Positions 45,827 to 55,674 of a DNA stretch of 64,000 nt are shown in pieces. Both the position numbers and the translations under genes were made by a program. This DNA is from DATFVJ01 sp963820395 (GTDB taxonomy: Bacteria; Actinomycetota; Actinomycetes; Streptosporangiales; Streptosporangiaceae), in the NCBI GenBank assembly GCA_963820395.1, contig CAWGAE010000010.1, forward strand, positions 1 through 64,000. The letters run 5' to 3'. The notes under the pieces are model-generated. The model ran no database searches. It saw nothing but the letters and a program-made list of their open reading frames with translations, and was not told where the DNA came from. Every line of letters starts with the position of its first letter. The stretch's first letter is position 1.

Positions 45827-47035
45827 TCACAGGCCGGACCGCGCGGCGGGCGTGTCCCAGCCCAGTGTCTTGCGCGGCCTGCTGTTCAGCTCGGCCGCCA
45901 CGGCGGCCAGGTCGTCCAGCCCGTGCGTGCGCAAATCGCTTCCCTTGGGGAAGTACTGGCGGAGCAGCCCGTTGGTGTTCTCGTTGGATGGCCGCTGCCA
46001 CGGGCTGGCCTTGTCGCAGAAGTACACCGGCATACCCAGCGCGGCGCTGATCTCGGTGTGCAGCGCCATCTCCTTGCCCTGGTCCCAGGTCAGCGACCGG
46101 CGCAGCCGCGGCGGGAGAGCGGACATGGCGGCGATCAGCGCGTCGCGGACCGCCTCGGCGGTGTGCCGTCCGGGCAGGTACAGCAAGATCGTGTACCTCG
46201 ACGCCCGGTCCACCAGGGTGCCGATCGCGGACCGGTTGGACGCCCCGGTGATCAGGTCGCCTTCCCAGTGCCCAGGTTCCTCGCGGCCGGCCGCCTCGGC
46301 GGGCCGCTGATCAAGCATGGTCATCGCGGTGATCCCGTTCGACCGGCGCTCGCCAGGCCGGCGATGCGGCCTGCGCCGCCGCCGGCGCGTGCGCAGCACC
46401 CGGGCCGGCAGCCCGCGGGACAGCCCACCCAGTTCGGGACGGTAGACCGCCTGATAGATCGTCTCGTGCACGACATGCCGCGCCGGCTCATCCGGGAACT
46501 CGCGGCGCAGCGCCTGGCTGACCTGCTCCGGGCTCCACCGTTTCTCCAGCCGCTCCAGCACGAACTGCCGCAGCGCCGGATCAGCGGCGATCTTGCCCGG
46601 CCGCGGCCGGGCAAGCCGCCGCACAGCCAGCTTGTGCGCAGTGAACGGCCGGTACTGGCCGCTGTCCGGATCCTGGTTCCGGCGCAGTTCCCGGCTGATC
46701 GTCGACGGACTGCGGCCCGTCTGCTCCGCGATCGCCCGGACACCATGTCCCGCCTGGCGCAGATCGGCGATCCGCACCCTCTCCTGCTCAGACAGGTACC
46801 GGTCCGAGATCTCCCTGACACGCCTGCCCGCCCCCGCGGCAACCACGGGAGCATAATGCAGCTTCCGGCCGTCACGAGTCGTGATCGTGCGGCCGTGTCG
46901 CCACCGTTTCCCGGTCCGCCGGTTGATCCCGACGATCCGGCACGCCTCAGAACTGCTCAACCCCTGCGCGATCAGCCGCGCATACTGCTCCCGCTTCTCG
47001 ACCTGCGGCAACGCCCCCGGTCCCCGCTGTCCCAT
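45827..47035 (-). CDS. IS30-family transposase, copy 2
   Basis: 402 residues with the same helix-turn-helix and D-D-E motifs as 25394-26602. It differs in 'RPAEAAGREEPGH' against 'RPAGAACREEPGH'. Complete. Confidence 0.95.
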   Translation of the reverse strand: MGQRGPGALPQVEKREQYARLIAQGLSSSEACRIVGINRRTGKRWRHGRTITTRDGRKLHYAPVVAAGAGRRVREISDRYLSEQERVRIADLRQAGHGVRAIAEQTGRSPSTISRELRRNQDPDSGQYRPFTAHKLAVRRLARPRPGKIAADPALRQFVLERLEKRWSPEQVSQALRREFPDEPARHVVHETIYQAVYRPELGGLSRGLPARVLRTRRRRRRPHRRPGERRSNGITAMTMLDQRPAEAAGREEPGHWEGDLITGASNRSAIGTLVDRASRYTILLYLPGRHTAEAVRDALIAAMSALPPRLRRSLTWDQGKEMALHTEISAALGMPVYFCDKASPWQRPSNENTNGLLRQYFPKGSDLRTHGLDDLAAVAAELNSRPRKTLGWDTPAARSGL

Positions 47036-47111
47036 CGCAACCCCCGAACCTGTCGAGTGTTGCGACGACTGCTAGAAACTGCCCACTCTGATTTGGCCCC
47101 ACCCTGGGCTG

Positions 47112-47134
47112 CCCCGGCGGGTGACACGCCGGGG
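47112..47134. terminator. Hairpin next to the transposon left end
   Basis: CCCCGGCG (47112-47119) pairs with CGCCGGGG (47127-47134) over a 7-base loop; the outer transposon begins four bases further on. It could be an old terminator used as the insertion target. Confidence 0.45.
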
Positions 47135-47453
47135 AGATTGTCCTGTCTCAGTTAAGTCGGCCGAGTCTCATTTTTCCGGCTCGTTCGCATGTCGGTCTCA
47201 GATACCTGGCCCGGAGTAGCTAGCGTTTGACGCTAAGTGATCGTCTTTGCTCCGGGAGGGATGGCCGGATGGCTGCTGCGCACGTTGGACCGGCGGTTGA
47301 GGCGGTTGCCGGCCCCGGGTCCCTGTCCCGTGCCAAATAAATCGGCCTGGTCCATCGCGCTGACCTGCGAGGGCCTTTTCAATTGGCAAGCGAGTCCGCG
47401 TCGGCGTGCCATTCAAGTTGGCCCGCCGACGGCTCGGGCCGGATCTTTGCCAG

Positions 47454-48512
47454 TTATTCCGGCCCGGCGGGAAGTGCGCCGGGGGCGCGGAGAAGCGCGG
47501 CGGCCATCTTGATCGTGCCGGGGTAGGCCGCTGCTTCGGCCATGTCCGGGTGCCCGGGATCCAGGCCGGGATTGGCCGTGGCGAGCGCCGCAGTGCACTG
47601 CCGGGTGCGCGGGTCGCCGACCGCCTGGTGGCGGGCGGTCGTCTCGGCGAGCACGAGCCTGGTGATGCCGTGCTGGCGGGCGAGGCGGGCAGCCTTCCGG
47701 CTTGCGCTGGTGATCTCCGGGACGGCGGCGAGGTCGATTTGGATGGCGCGACCGAGCCAGGTGCGGTGCCGTTCGCAGGCCCTCAGATGTGCCGGGAGGT
47801 GAACGGGGACAGGGCAGCGCTGCCCGTGCCGGGCGGCGCAGTGCCGGCAGACTGCGGCAAAGCGGACGGGCGGGCGCCCGTTGTCGCGCTGCCCGGCGAG
47901 CGCGGGGAGCGCGTGCCGGAGCGCGGTCTCGGTGATGCCGGTGAGCGCGGCCAGGCACCTGGCATCACCGGGCTGTAGCAGCCCAGGTTTCGCGATGTCG
48001 TCGCAGGCGGCGGTCCGGACAGCGAACGACGGCGGCAGGACGTCAGTGATCGCGCTGAGCGGGAGGTGGCAGGCGGCGGCCACCCGGCCCAGGTAGGAGG
48101 CGATCGTCTCGCCTGCCAGCGGGGCGGTGCGGGCCGGGAGGAGCGCGGGCCGCTGTTCGCGTGCGGGGGTGACGGGCTGCCAGGGCTTGCAGGCGCGGCA
48201 GGCGACGGCGATGCCGTGGCCGCGGAGCTCGCGGGTGAACGCGGAGTAGCTGCCGGCGTAGCCGAGGGCGGTGACCTCGCGGTGCAGGCCGGCCGCGCGC
48301 AGGTGCCGGTCGTCGCCGGCGCGCTGCCTGAGATAGGCGGCGAACGGGGCGAAGGAGTCCGCGTGCGGGCGCGGCTGGCCGGGTGCCCGGTGCCCGTTGA
48401 GGTAAATCCGGATCGTCTTGCGGTCATGCCCCAGCCGCCGGGCGATCTGGGACACGTTCGCGCCCTGCCCGGCCAGGGCGATGGCCTCCCGGGCGTCGCG
48501 TTCGGGGATCAT
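47454..48512 (-). CDS. tniQ: TniQ-family transposition protein with N-terminal helix-turn-helix
   Basis: The 352-residue protein begins with an IstA-like helix-turn-helix ('GANVSQIARRLGHDRKTIRI', about 15-40) and then has the TniQ start ('LAGETIASYLGRVAAACHLP', about 140), followed by a zinc-finger-like 'CRHCAARHGQRCP' and 'HLRACERHRTWLG'. TniQ proteins choose the target with TniB. ATG 48512 overlaps the stop of tniB (ATGA). The longer upstream frame is an out-of-frame reading of tniB. The stop codon lies inside one of the terminal repeat sites. The amino-terminal helix-turn-helix fused to TniQ is unusual. Confidence 0.8.
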   Translation of the reverse strand: MIPERDAREAIALAGQGANVSQIARRLGHDRKTIRIYLNGHRAPGQPRPHADSFAPFAAYLRQRAGDDRHLRAAGLHREVTALGYAGSYSAFTRELRGHGIAVACRACKPWQPVTPAREQRPALLPARTAPLAGETIASYLGRVAAACHLPLSAITDVLPPSFAVRTAACDDIAKPGLLQPGDARCLAALTGITETALRHALPALAGQRDNGRPPVRFAAVCRHCAARHGQRCPVPVHLPAHLRACERHRTWLGRAIQIDLAAVPEITSASRKAARLARQHGITRLVLAETTARHQAVGDPRTRQCTAALATANPGLDPGHPDMAEAAAYPGTIKMAAALLRAPGALPAGPE

Positions 48513-49539
48513 CCGGGCAGGTGCTCGCCGGCGGAGGCGATGTCGACCGGGATGGATTCCAGCGTCGCTTTCGTGATGGCCTCGGTGCCGTCGAGGACGG
48601 CCTGGATCGCCGCGGCGCGGACCAGGCGGAGCAGGCTGCCGATCATCCCGCCGCTGCGGGAGTGCAGGTAAGAGGACAGGCCGACAAGGGTGCCGTCGCG
48701 GTGGCGGTGCAGCCGCAGGCTGTCCTCGAGCGCGGCGATGAGCGCCTGCCACTGCTGCCCGCGGCCGAACGGGCCGGTGCGGATCATGGAGAACCGGCCG
48801 GCGATCTGCTCCCCCTGGTCCCGCTGAGAAGGCCGGCCCGCCCGACGCTGATGCCCGCGTAGGCGAAGGTGACGGGCAGCCGTTCGGCGAAGTACTTCAG
48901 GGTGTCGGAGGCCTCGGCGCCGTGCCGGGTGCCGAGGTTGACGTTGTGGATCTCGTCGACGCAGACCAGGGTGGTGGCGGCGTCGAGGCAGACGCCGCAG
49001 ACGGCTTCCAGCACGTCGGTGACGTTGGAGCGGCGGGTCAGCGGCAGGCCGAGGAACCGGGCGAACTCGACCGCGATCATCCGCGGCGTCGCGGCCGGCG
49101 GGGCGGTGATGTAGATGACCGGGATGTGCCCGGCGGCGTGCGGGTGCCGCCGGTGGTGCATCGTCTCGATGGTCTTGCCGAGCTGGGCCAGGCAGGTGGT
49201 CTTCCCGGTGCGGGCCGGGCCGGACAGGATCAGCCCGCAGCGGCCGGCGTCGGCGTGCCGGTTCAGGTACTGCAGCCGGCGTCCCTCAGTGATCACCTGC
49301 CGGATGGTCGACGTGGCCACGGTCAACAGCCTGGCGTGGTGCGCGAGCCGGGCCTCGTCATAGGCGAGCCGGCCGTAGTCGTCCAGGATCTTCCACTCGG
49401 CCTCGGGCAGCAGGTCCGGGACGGCGGGCCGATCGGCGACGAATTCGCGCCAGCCGCGCAGCGTGGTCAGCTGGCGGGCGCCGCCGTCAGCGCCGGGAGC
49501 GTCCGTGCCGGGCGCTTCCTGGCTGGCAGCCGCGGTCAC
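48509..49539 (-). pseudogene. tniB: TniB-type AAA ATPase, one frameshift
   Basis: The first part (49539 to about 48820) has Walker A 'LILSGPARTGKTTCLAQLGK' and Walker B 'TTLVCVDEIHNVNLGTRHG'. At a run of five C (48811-48815) the frame shifts; the second part 'MIRTGPFGRGQQWQALIAAL', 'GTLVGLSSYLHSRSGGMIGS' is the usual C-terminus and ends on the tniQ start. One missing base explains the break. Without it the ATPase would be about 343 residues. Either a real lesion that silences the transposon or an assembly error in a homopolymer. Confidence 0.8.
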
Positions 49540-49730
49540 CAGCGCTTGTCCGCTTCGGCGAACGGGTCAAAGATCTTCATCGGGATCACCCTCGCCAGCG
49601 GCGCATCCTCTTCCGCTGGCTCCGCGGCCCGGCCCGGCGGCGCAGGATCACCGGATCCGGGCTGATCCGGCATTCCCGGTGGCGGGGCCGCCTTCGTGCG
49701 GGCGGCTACCCGCCGGTCCCGCTTGCTCAT
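49536..49730 (-). CDS. Small ORF between tniA and tniB
   Basis: A 64-residue basic-to-acidic peptide, 'MSKRDRRVAARTKAAPPPGM' to 'IPMKIFDPFAEADKRW'. It starts inside the end of tniA and its TGA overlaps the tniB GTG. The position and overlaps suggest it is translated with the operon. No family recognised. Confidence 0.45.
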   Translation of the reverse strand: MSKRDRRVAARTKAAPPPGMPDQPGSGDPAPPGRAAEPAEEDAPLARVIPMKIFDPFAEADKRW

Positions 49731-51591
49731 CTTCGGCTTCTCCTGGCCAGGGCCGGCGTTCGCGGCGGCGCAGCAGCGCCGCGACCGCGTCGGCGATCTG
49801 CTCCTCAGTAGCCTCGCGGCCCGGGCTGCGGCGGGCATGGTCCCAGGCCAGCTCGCCGAACGGGACCGGGGCGCGGTTCAGGTGCTTCCAGAACACGGTG
49901 ATCCACCCGTCCGGGCCGCGGACGTAGACGCGGGACACGTCGTAGGGGTCGTGGCGGACCTCATGCAGGTTCTTCTTCTCCCGGACGCCGGATGGCTGCA
50001 GCCGCAGCGGGTTCAGCTCCTCGCTGTCGTAGCTGCGCCGGTTCAGCTTGATGCCGTAGGCGTTGACAGCCCGCCAGGAGACGGGCAGCAGCTCGGTGTA
50101 GTCGTCCGGGCCGACCGCGACCGGCACGTATCCGGCGGCCTCGACCAGGGCGGCATACTTCTCGTTCGGGGTGAACGCCCGCCCGGGATGCTCCGGATCG
50201 CGGAGCCCGTCATGCGGCCGGTTCAGCCACAACGCGATAAGCCACTCATCGAGTAGTTCCTGGAGTTCGGCCACCGACCACAGCGGCTGGTCCTCGACAT
50301 GGCGGCCGCGGCGGTCCGGGCTGCGCCCGGCATAGCCGGACGCGAACTGGCAGAACAGCGAGGCCACCGACCCGAAATACCGCTCGATATGCCCTTTCTC
50401 CGCTCCGCTGCCCAGGTGAGCGGGCTGAATCGAGATGCCCAGGTGACGGCATGCGGACCGGAACGCGGCCGACACGAACACGCTCCCGTGGTCGATCACG
50501 ATCGTGTCCGGGACGATCACAGGCCTCGCGGCGGCATGCTCCAGCCGCGCGTCGATGTCCAGCAGCCGCTCATAAGGCAGCACGGAATGCGCCATCTTCA
50601 GCGCCTCAGGCCAGCCCGGCCGCACCGGCTCGGGCGTGAGTGCACGGGCCAGCAGCACGCTCGCATCGACCGACCGTGTCGAGGGGCGCAGCACCGCGGC
50701 GGGCACCACCCGGGTGGCGACGTCGATCATGCCGGTCAGCTCGACCCGGCCGGGGACGCCGTCGTCCAGCAGCACCAGCACGTCCAGCGGAGTGGAATCG
50801 ATCTGCACCACCTCACCGGGCGCCGCCGTCGGCAGCGCCCCGAACATGCCCTCCGGCCGCCCGGCCAGCGACCGGCGCGTCGATGCCGATCCCGTGGTGT
50901 GCCGGCCGTGCGACAGCGTGCCGAACAGCCGGTAGAGCGTCCGGCCCGACGGAACCGGGCCGTCGTAGCCGGCCTTGGCGAGAATCTCCCTCGCCCGCCA
51001 GATCACATAGCCCGCCGTCCGGGAGGAAGCCCTCGCGGCTTCCCCGATTGCCAGCCGCATCGCATCCACGACCTGCTCATCAGCCCGTCCAGAAGGCCGC
51101 ATCTGCCGGGCAAGCCGACGGTCGGCCAGGCCAGCCAGGCCGTATGCTTCCCACCGCTGGCGGCGGTGCTTGACCGTGCTGGCCGGGACAGGCCGGCCAG
51201 CCGCCGACAGCTCGGCGGCCTTCGCCCGCTCCCGCTCCGTCAGGCTCGTGCGCTCCGGGTCGTACTGCGGCCTCGGCCGCGTCCCGGCGGGCGCGTCCGG
51301 CCGCAGCCCGTAGACGACCTCGGCAATATGCGCCTCCCACCATGACGCCTCCTCAACCGCTGCGGCGGGCAGGCCCTCCAGCCCGATCTCCGGACGCGGC
51401 CCCCTCCGGGCAGCCGGGACCGCGATCTCGAACTGCGAGTCGGCAGCCAACTCGGCCGCCGTGACCGTGCGCACCATGCCCTCGTCGTCGGCCAGCCGGA
51501 TCCGCGTCCCGGTCACGCTGACCACCACGCCCGGCGTTCCGCCGGCCAGTATCCGGTCGCCGATCCCGACCCGCCGCCTCGCCGCTTTCAC
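49648..51591 (-). CDS. tniA: TniA-type DDE transposase (rve/Mu fold)
   Basis: The 647-residue protein has an N-terminal DNA-binding region with a helix-turn-helix ('TVKHRRQRWEAYGLAGLADR'), the catalytic core with Asp in 'VVQIDSTPLDVLVLLDDG', Asp in 'DTIVIDHGSVFVSAAF' and Glu in 'GAEKGHIERYFGSVASL', and a Mu-type C-terminal barrel ('LNPLRLQPSGVREKKNLHEV'). It makes the strand transfer at the transposon ends. The GTG at 51591 overlaps the TGA of tnsA by GTGA, so this start is preferred to a longer upstream frame. Confidence 0.9.
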   Translation of the reverse strand: MKAARRRVGIGDRILAGGTPGVVVSVTGTRIRLADDEGMVRTVTAAELAADSQFEIAVPAARRGPRPEIGLEGLPAAAVEEASWWEAHIAEVVYGLRPDAPAGTRPRPQYDPERTSLTERERAKAAELSAAGRPVPASTVKHRRQRWEAYGLAGLADRRLARQMRPSGRADEQVVDAMRLAIGEAARASSRTAGYVIWRAREILAKAGYDGPVPSGRTLYRLFGTLSHGRHTTGSASTRRSLAGRPEGMFGALPTAAPGEVVQIDSTPLDVLVLLDDGVPGRVELTGMIDVATRVVPAAVLRPSTRSVDASVLLARALTPEPVRPGWPEALKMAHSVLPYERLLDIDARLEHAAARPVIVPDTIVIDHGSVFVSAAFRSACRHLGISIQPAHLGSGAEKGHIERYFGSVASLFCQFASGYAGRSPDRRGRHVEDQPLWSVAELQELLDEWLIALWLNRPHDGLRDPEHPGRAFTPNEKYAALVEAAGYVPVAVGPDDYTELLPVSWRAVNAYGIKLNRRSYDSEELNPLRLQPSGVREKKNLHEVRHDPYDVSRVYVRGPDGWITVFWKHLNRAPVPFGELAWDHARRSPGREATEEQIADAVAALLRRRERRPWPGEAEDEQAGPAGSRPHEGGPATGNAGSARIR

Positions 51592-52095
51592 CGCAGCCCG
51601 CCCGCGTGCACAACGGTCGACGCACTCAGCGGACCGCCGGAAAGGTCGGCGGTCAGGTACCGCTGCCACATCAGGTGAAACAGCACCGGCAGTACCCGCA
51701 GCCGGTCCCCGGCCAGCTCAGCGCCCTCGAACAGCCCCCGCCCGCCGGCGAACGCGTCCAGCAGCACCGATGCGATCTCCGGCACCAGGCACCGCCGGTG
51801 CCGGTAACGCGACAGCCACCGCACGTTCGCAACCAGCACCCGATCAAGATCCCCGGACCTGCGGTACTCCCACCCCGCCGCCCCGCACGCCGACGCGGTC
51901 ACCGCGAATGTCTCCGCATCCCGCGTAGGTATCCGGTCATCCGGGCGGATATCGACTACCACCCCGGTCCCGTCCTGCCTGCGGGCGAAAAAATCCGGGG
52001 CATGCCGGCGGACCTTGTCCTCGCCATCGCGCCAGCGCAGCCAGAACGGCTGCGACGACACCACCCGTATATCCGGGTCGAAGTCCATCAGCATC
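51588..52095 (-). pseudogene. tnsA: TnsA-like endonuclease, C-terminal part of a split gene
   Basis: The minus strand reads 'LMLMDFDPDIRVVSSQPFWL', 'RRHAPDFFARRQDGTGVVVD', 'AFAVTASACGAAGWEYR' (approximate) and 'VLVANVRWLSRYRHRRCLVP'. The catalytic Asp of 'HAPDFFA' and the Q/K region 'VVVDIRP' fit the TnsA nuclease core. The expected start (ESWLERD) is missing here and is found at 59807-60044. The junction is the 4-bp AGAT core at 52096-52099. The open frame continues upstream into the inserted element, but that part is not TnsA. Confidence 0.82.
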
Positions 52096-52266
52096 AGATG
52101 ACCTATTGACCGAACTAACCGAGGCCAGGGGCTTTCCTCTCGTCGGGCGCGTTGTTGCGGAGGGTAACGGACAGCTGTGTTCTTTCCGGCTGTGGCCCGT
52201 CCCGGCCTGGTTCGGTTTGTGCTGAGATCTCGGGTCGTCAGGGTTTGCGACGGCCGGGGAGCAGAT

Positions 52267-53517
52267 GTGGCGAGCGAGCAAGAACGGAATGTCGGCACGT
52301 TGATGGTGCTGCGGGCCGGGCGGGTCGAGGATGTCGTGGACGGCCCCGTGCCGTACCGCCTGGTCGACGCGGCCGGCGTCGAGGTGCCGGCGGTGACCGA
52401 GTTCCTGCGGGATCTCATGGCATGCGACTGCTCACCGGCGACCTTGCGTTCCTACGCCTATGAGCTCCTCGGCTGGCTCCGGTTCTTGCACGCGGTGGCC
52501 GTGGCGTGGGACCGGGCGACCCGGACCGAGGCGCGCGACTATGCGCTCTGGCTGGCTCAGACTCCTAAGCAGCCACGACATCGGCGCCAGGGCGCCCCGG
52601 CTCCGGGAGCGGTCAACGCGGTCACCGGGAAGGCTTATCCCGCCGGGACCTATGCGGCAGCGACCCGCCGGCACGCCCGTGCCGTGATCCACGCGTTCTA
52701 TGAGTACCACCGGGCGCAGCACGAACGCCCGCTGATCAACCCGTTCCCGGCCGCCCGTGGTATCGCCAGCGATCACCTCAACGCCCACCACAACCCGATG
52801 CAGCGCTGGCGGCAGCCCCGACGTCCGGCGCCGTATCAGCCCAGGGCGCCCAGGCGCGTCCCCAAAGCGATACCGGACGAGCGATTCAACGACTTGTTCG
52901 CTGCCCTCCCGTCTCACCGGGACCGGGCGCTGCTGGCGTTCTGGATCTCCACCGGGGCCCGTGCGCAAGAGCTGCTCACGGTGATCCGAAGCCGTCTCGA
53001 CCCTGCCGATCAGCTGATCGGCGTGATCCGCAAGGGCAGCCGTGTATTGCAGATGCTGCCGGCTTCCGCCGATGCGTTCGTCTGGCTGCGGCTATATCAG
53101 CACGAGCTCGAAGGCAAGATCCCCAATGGCCCGGATGAGCCCGTGTGGTGGACGCTGCGGCGTCCTCACCGGCCGATGCCTTACGACGCCGCCCGGATGA
53201 TGTTCCGCCGGGCCCAGGACACCCTCGGCTCCAACTGGAGCTTGCATGACCTGCGGCACAGTGCGGCGTATCGAATGGTGAGCGACCCGCACATGTCGCT
53301 GGTAGACATCCAGTGGGTGCTGGGCCACGTCCACCTGGCCACGACCGAGCTTTACCTCACGCCCAATCCCGGCGAGCTGGTTGAGCGTCTCCTGGCTCAC
53401 CACAAGCGGCAGGCAGAGGCGGCGGCGGTGCCTGCGCCGCCTGCTCCGGGCTACCGGCCCGAAGTCCTGCAGGCCCTCCTCGGCGACCTGCCGATCACCG
53501 GCCAGGTGACGCCGTGA
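52267..53517 (+). CDS. Tyrosine recombinase, TnpA-like (element A)
   Basis: The 416-residue integrase has an N-terminal SAM-like domain ('LRSYAYELLGWLRFLHAVAV') and a catalytic domain with Arg in 'STGARAQELL', Lys in 'VIRKGSRVLQM', 'HDLRHSAAYRM' (HxxR), 'LGHVHLATTELYL' (His and the nucleophile Tyr). GTG 52267 is preferred to 52177 because GGGGAG precedes it and the homologous domain starts shortly after. Its TGA overlaps the GTG of the next gene (GTGA). Such enzymes work as a set to insert and excise the element. Confidence 0.88.
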   Translation: MASEQERNVGTLMVLRAGRVEDVVDGPVPYRLVDAAGVEVPAVTEFLRDLMACDCSPATLRSYAYELLGWLRFLHAVAVAWDRATRTEARDYALWLAQTPKQPRHRRQGAPAPGAVNAVTGKAYPAGTYAAATRRHARAVIHAFYEYHRAQHERPLINPFPAARGIASDHLNAHHNPMQRWRQPRRPAPYQPRAPRRVPKAIPDERFNDLFAALPSHRDRALLAFWISTGARAQELLTVIRSRLDPADQLIGVIRKGSRVLQMLPASADAFVWLRLYQHELEGKIPNGPDEPVWWTLRRPHRPMPYDAARMMFRRAQDTLGSNWSLHDLRHSAAYRMVSDPHMSLVDIQWVLGHVHLATTELYLTPNPGELVERLLAHHKRQAEAAAVPAPPAPGYRPEVLQALLGDLPITGQVTP

Positions 53518-55613
53518 CCGTGGATGTCACGTCGCCGGCCGTGCTGCTGGCCAGCGGCGATACCAGCTCTGGTAGCGGTCGGCAGGAGCATCCGTCCCGG
53601 CCCACACCGATGACGTGGCCGCAGACCGAGCAGCCACGCGAAGAACTTCTCGAGCGTCTGTCGAAGCCGCCGTTCCGCCCGGATAGCGGCGAAGTCCGCC
53701 GGGCCATGTGCCGGGGGCTCACCGCGCTGCTGGACTGGCTGGACCAGCAGCCGGGAGTGACCTGGCAGGATCGCTGGCTGGCCAGCGGAGCCGATACTGC
53801 GGGCCCGGCCTGGACGGCCCTGGTGCTGGGATGTGTTCCCTCGGCGGCCGCCCGTCCGGCCGGGCACGCCCGCACGGACCTGCTATCGGCAATGCGGCTA
53901 ATGCTGACCGGGCAGGTGCTTCGCCCCAGCTACCCATGGCTGCTGCGCTACCGGCCCTCGGTGCTGCTGGAGGAGACCCGGCGCCGGATCGATCCTGCCG
54001 GGTTCGCGCGGCTGCTGGCCCACTGCGACGCGACTGGCCGCCGTAATCCGCTGGACGGTAAGAACGCGGTCAACCGGATCGCCTGGATCCTGCTGAACAA
54101 GGGCGGTCAGATCCGCGACATCACCATCGGCGACTGCATCGAGTTGAATAACGCGCTGCGCGAGCATCAGTGCAACGGCGCCAGCAACCGGCCCTTGTTC
54201 TATGCGCTGCTGGCCGAAGTCGGCGTGCTGCCCTCCGGGGCTCCGCCCATGCTGCGTGCGACTCAGATGTCCGGTCAGCGCACCCCCGCCGAGCTCGTCG
54301 GCAAGTACGGGCTGCAGAACCCTTTCATACGTGACCTGTTCGTGTCGTACCTGGCCGAGCGTGCCGTTGAGATGGACTACGCCTCGCTGGTGCACCTGGC
54401 CAACGCGCTCTGCGGCCTGTTCTGGCGGGACCTGGAACAACACCACCCGGGAATCGCCTCACTTCACCTGGACGCCGGCATCGCCGCAACCTGGAAGGAA
54501 CGACTCCAGCAAGTCCGCAACCAAGACGGACGCCTCGTCGGGGACCGTGCCACTGTCCGCAGCCAGTTGCTGATCGTCCGCGCCTTCTACCTCGATATCG
54601 CCCGGTGGGCCGCCGAAGACCCGGGCCGGTGGGAGCGGTGGGTCACTCCGTGCCCGGTCAAGGCCAGCGAGTGCTCCATGGAAAAGGAGCGCAGGCACCG
54701 TAAGGCCGCCATGGATCAGCGCACCCGGGCGCGCCTGCCGGTCCTGCCCGCACTCGTGCGGACAGCCGAGCAGCAGCGCAAGGCCGCCCGCGCCCGGCTT
54801 GACGCAGCGCTGGCCGTCATGCCGGGCGAGGTGTTCCAGGAAGGTGGCGGAAGGTTCATGCGCCGGCCCAATGCCGCCGGGCGGATCTACGTCACCGATC
54901 TGGCCGGCGGTCGCCGGCGTGACCTCACTTTCGAAGAGGAACGCGCGTTCTGGGGCTGGGCGACCATCGAGGTTCTTCGTCACACTGGCGTTCGCATCGA
55001 GGAGCTGACGGAACTCTCCCACCACAGCTTCGTCGCCTACAAACTGCCGAGCACCGGCGAAATCGTGCCGATGTTGCAGGTCGTCCCGTCCAAGACCGAC
55101 GCAGAGCGGCTGCTGCTGGTCTCGCCCGAGCTCGGGGAGGTCCTCGCCGAGATCATCGGCCGTATCCGCGGCGAGCGTGCCACGCTACCCCTGGTGGCCG
55201 CCTACGACCCCTACGAACGGACCTGGAGTCCGCCGATGCCGTTCTTGTTCCAGCGCCCCCGCGGCCCTGAACACCGGCCAATATCTCGCGGCACCATCCG
55301 CAGGTTCCTCAACGACGTGCTCGCCGTCTCCGGACTGACGGATGCCTCGAACAGGCCGCTGGTATTCACGCCTCACGATTTTCGGAGGCTGTTCGCGACC
55401 GACGCCCTGCGCTCCGGGCTGCCGCCGCATATCGCCGCCAGGATCCTTGGCCATGCCGATCTTGGAACGACGATGGGATACGCCGCGATCTACTCCGAGG
55501 ACGTCGTCTCGCATCACCGGGCTTTCATCGCCCGCCGGCGCGCTCTGCGTCCCGGCGAGGAATACCGCGACCTCAGCCCCGGCGAATGGGACCAGTTCCT
55601 CGGCCTCCCTGTT
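53514..55613 (+). pseudogene. Tyrosine recombinase, TnpB-like (element A), interrupted by element B
   Basis: The large recombinase has 700 codons here, with Arg in 'RHTGVRIEELTEL', Lys in 'VVPSKTDAERLLL', 'HDFRRLFATDAL', 'ILGHADLGTTMGYAAIY'. At 55614 the coding sequence leaves the family ('GEWDQFLGLPVN' then an unrelated reading to a stop at 55865). The missing cysteine-rich C-terminus lies at 59365-59691. Rejoined at the AACT core it makes about 809 residues, like the 807-residue TnpB of element B. The catalytic residues remain, so a truncated protein may still form. Confidence 0.85.
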
Positions 55614-55674
55614 AACTGCACCTCATCTGGGTCATTGACCGGGCATCAGGCCTGGTCTGCTGAGAGGGTGAGGC

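Larger units (their letters stand above)
45054..47083 (-). mobile_element. IS30-family element with passenger ORF, copy 2
   Basis: The 2030-bp element is almost identical to 24626-26650, with the same 28-bp imperfect terminal repeats. The length difference is a 5-bp insertion near 45818 between its two genes. A 23-bp near-repeat (CACTCTGA..TGGCCCCACC.TG) flanks it at 45026-45048 and 47084-47106. Confidence 0.88.

Noticed and set aside
52100..52418. N-terminal extension of the TnsA open frame on the minus strand
   Set aside because: It lies inside element A opposite the recombinase gene and does not resemble TnsA; the real N-terminus is at 59807-60044.
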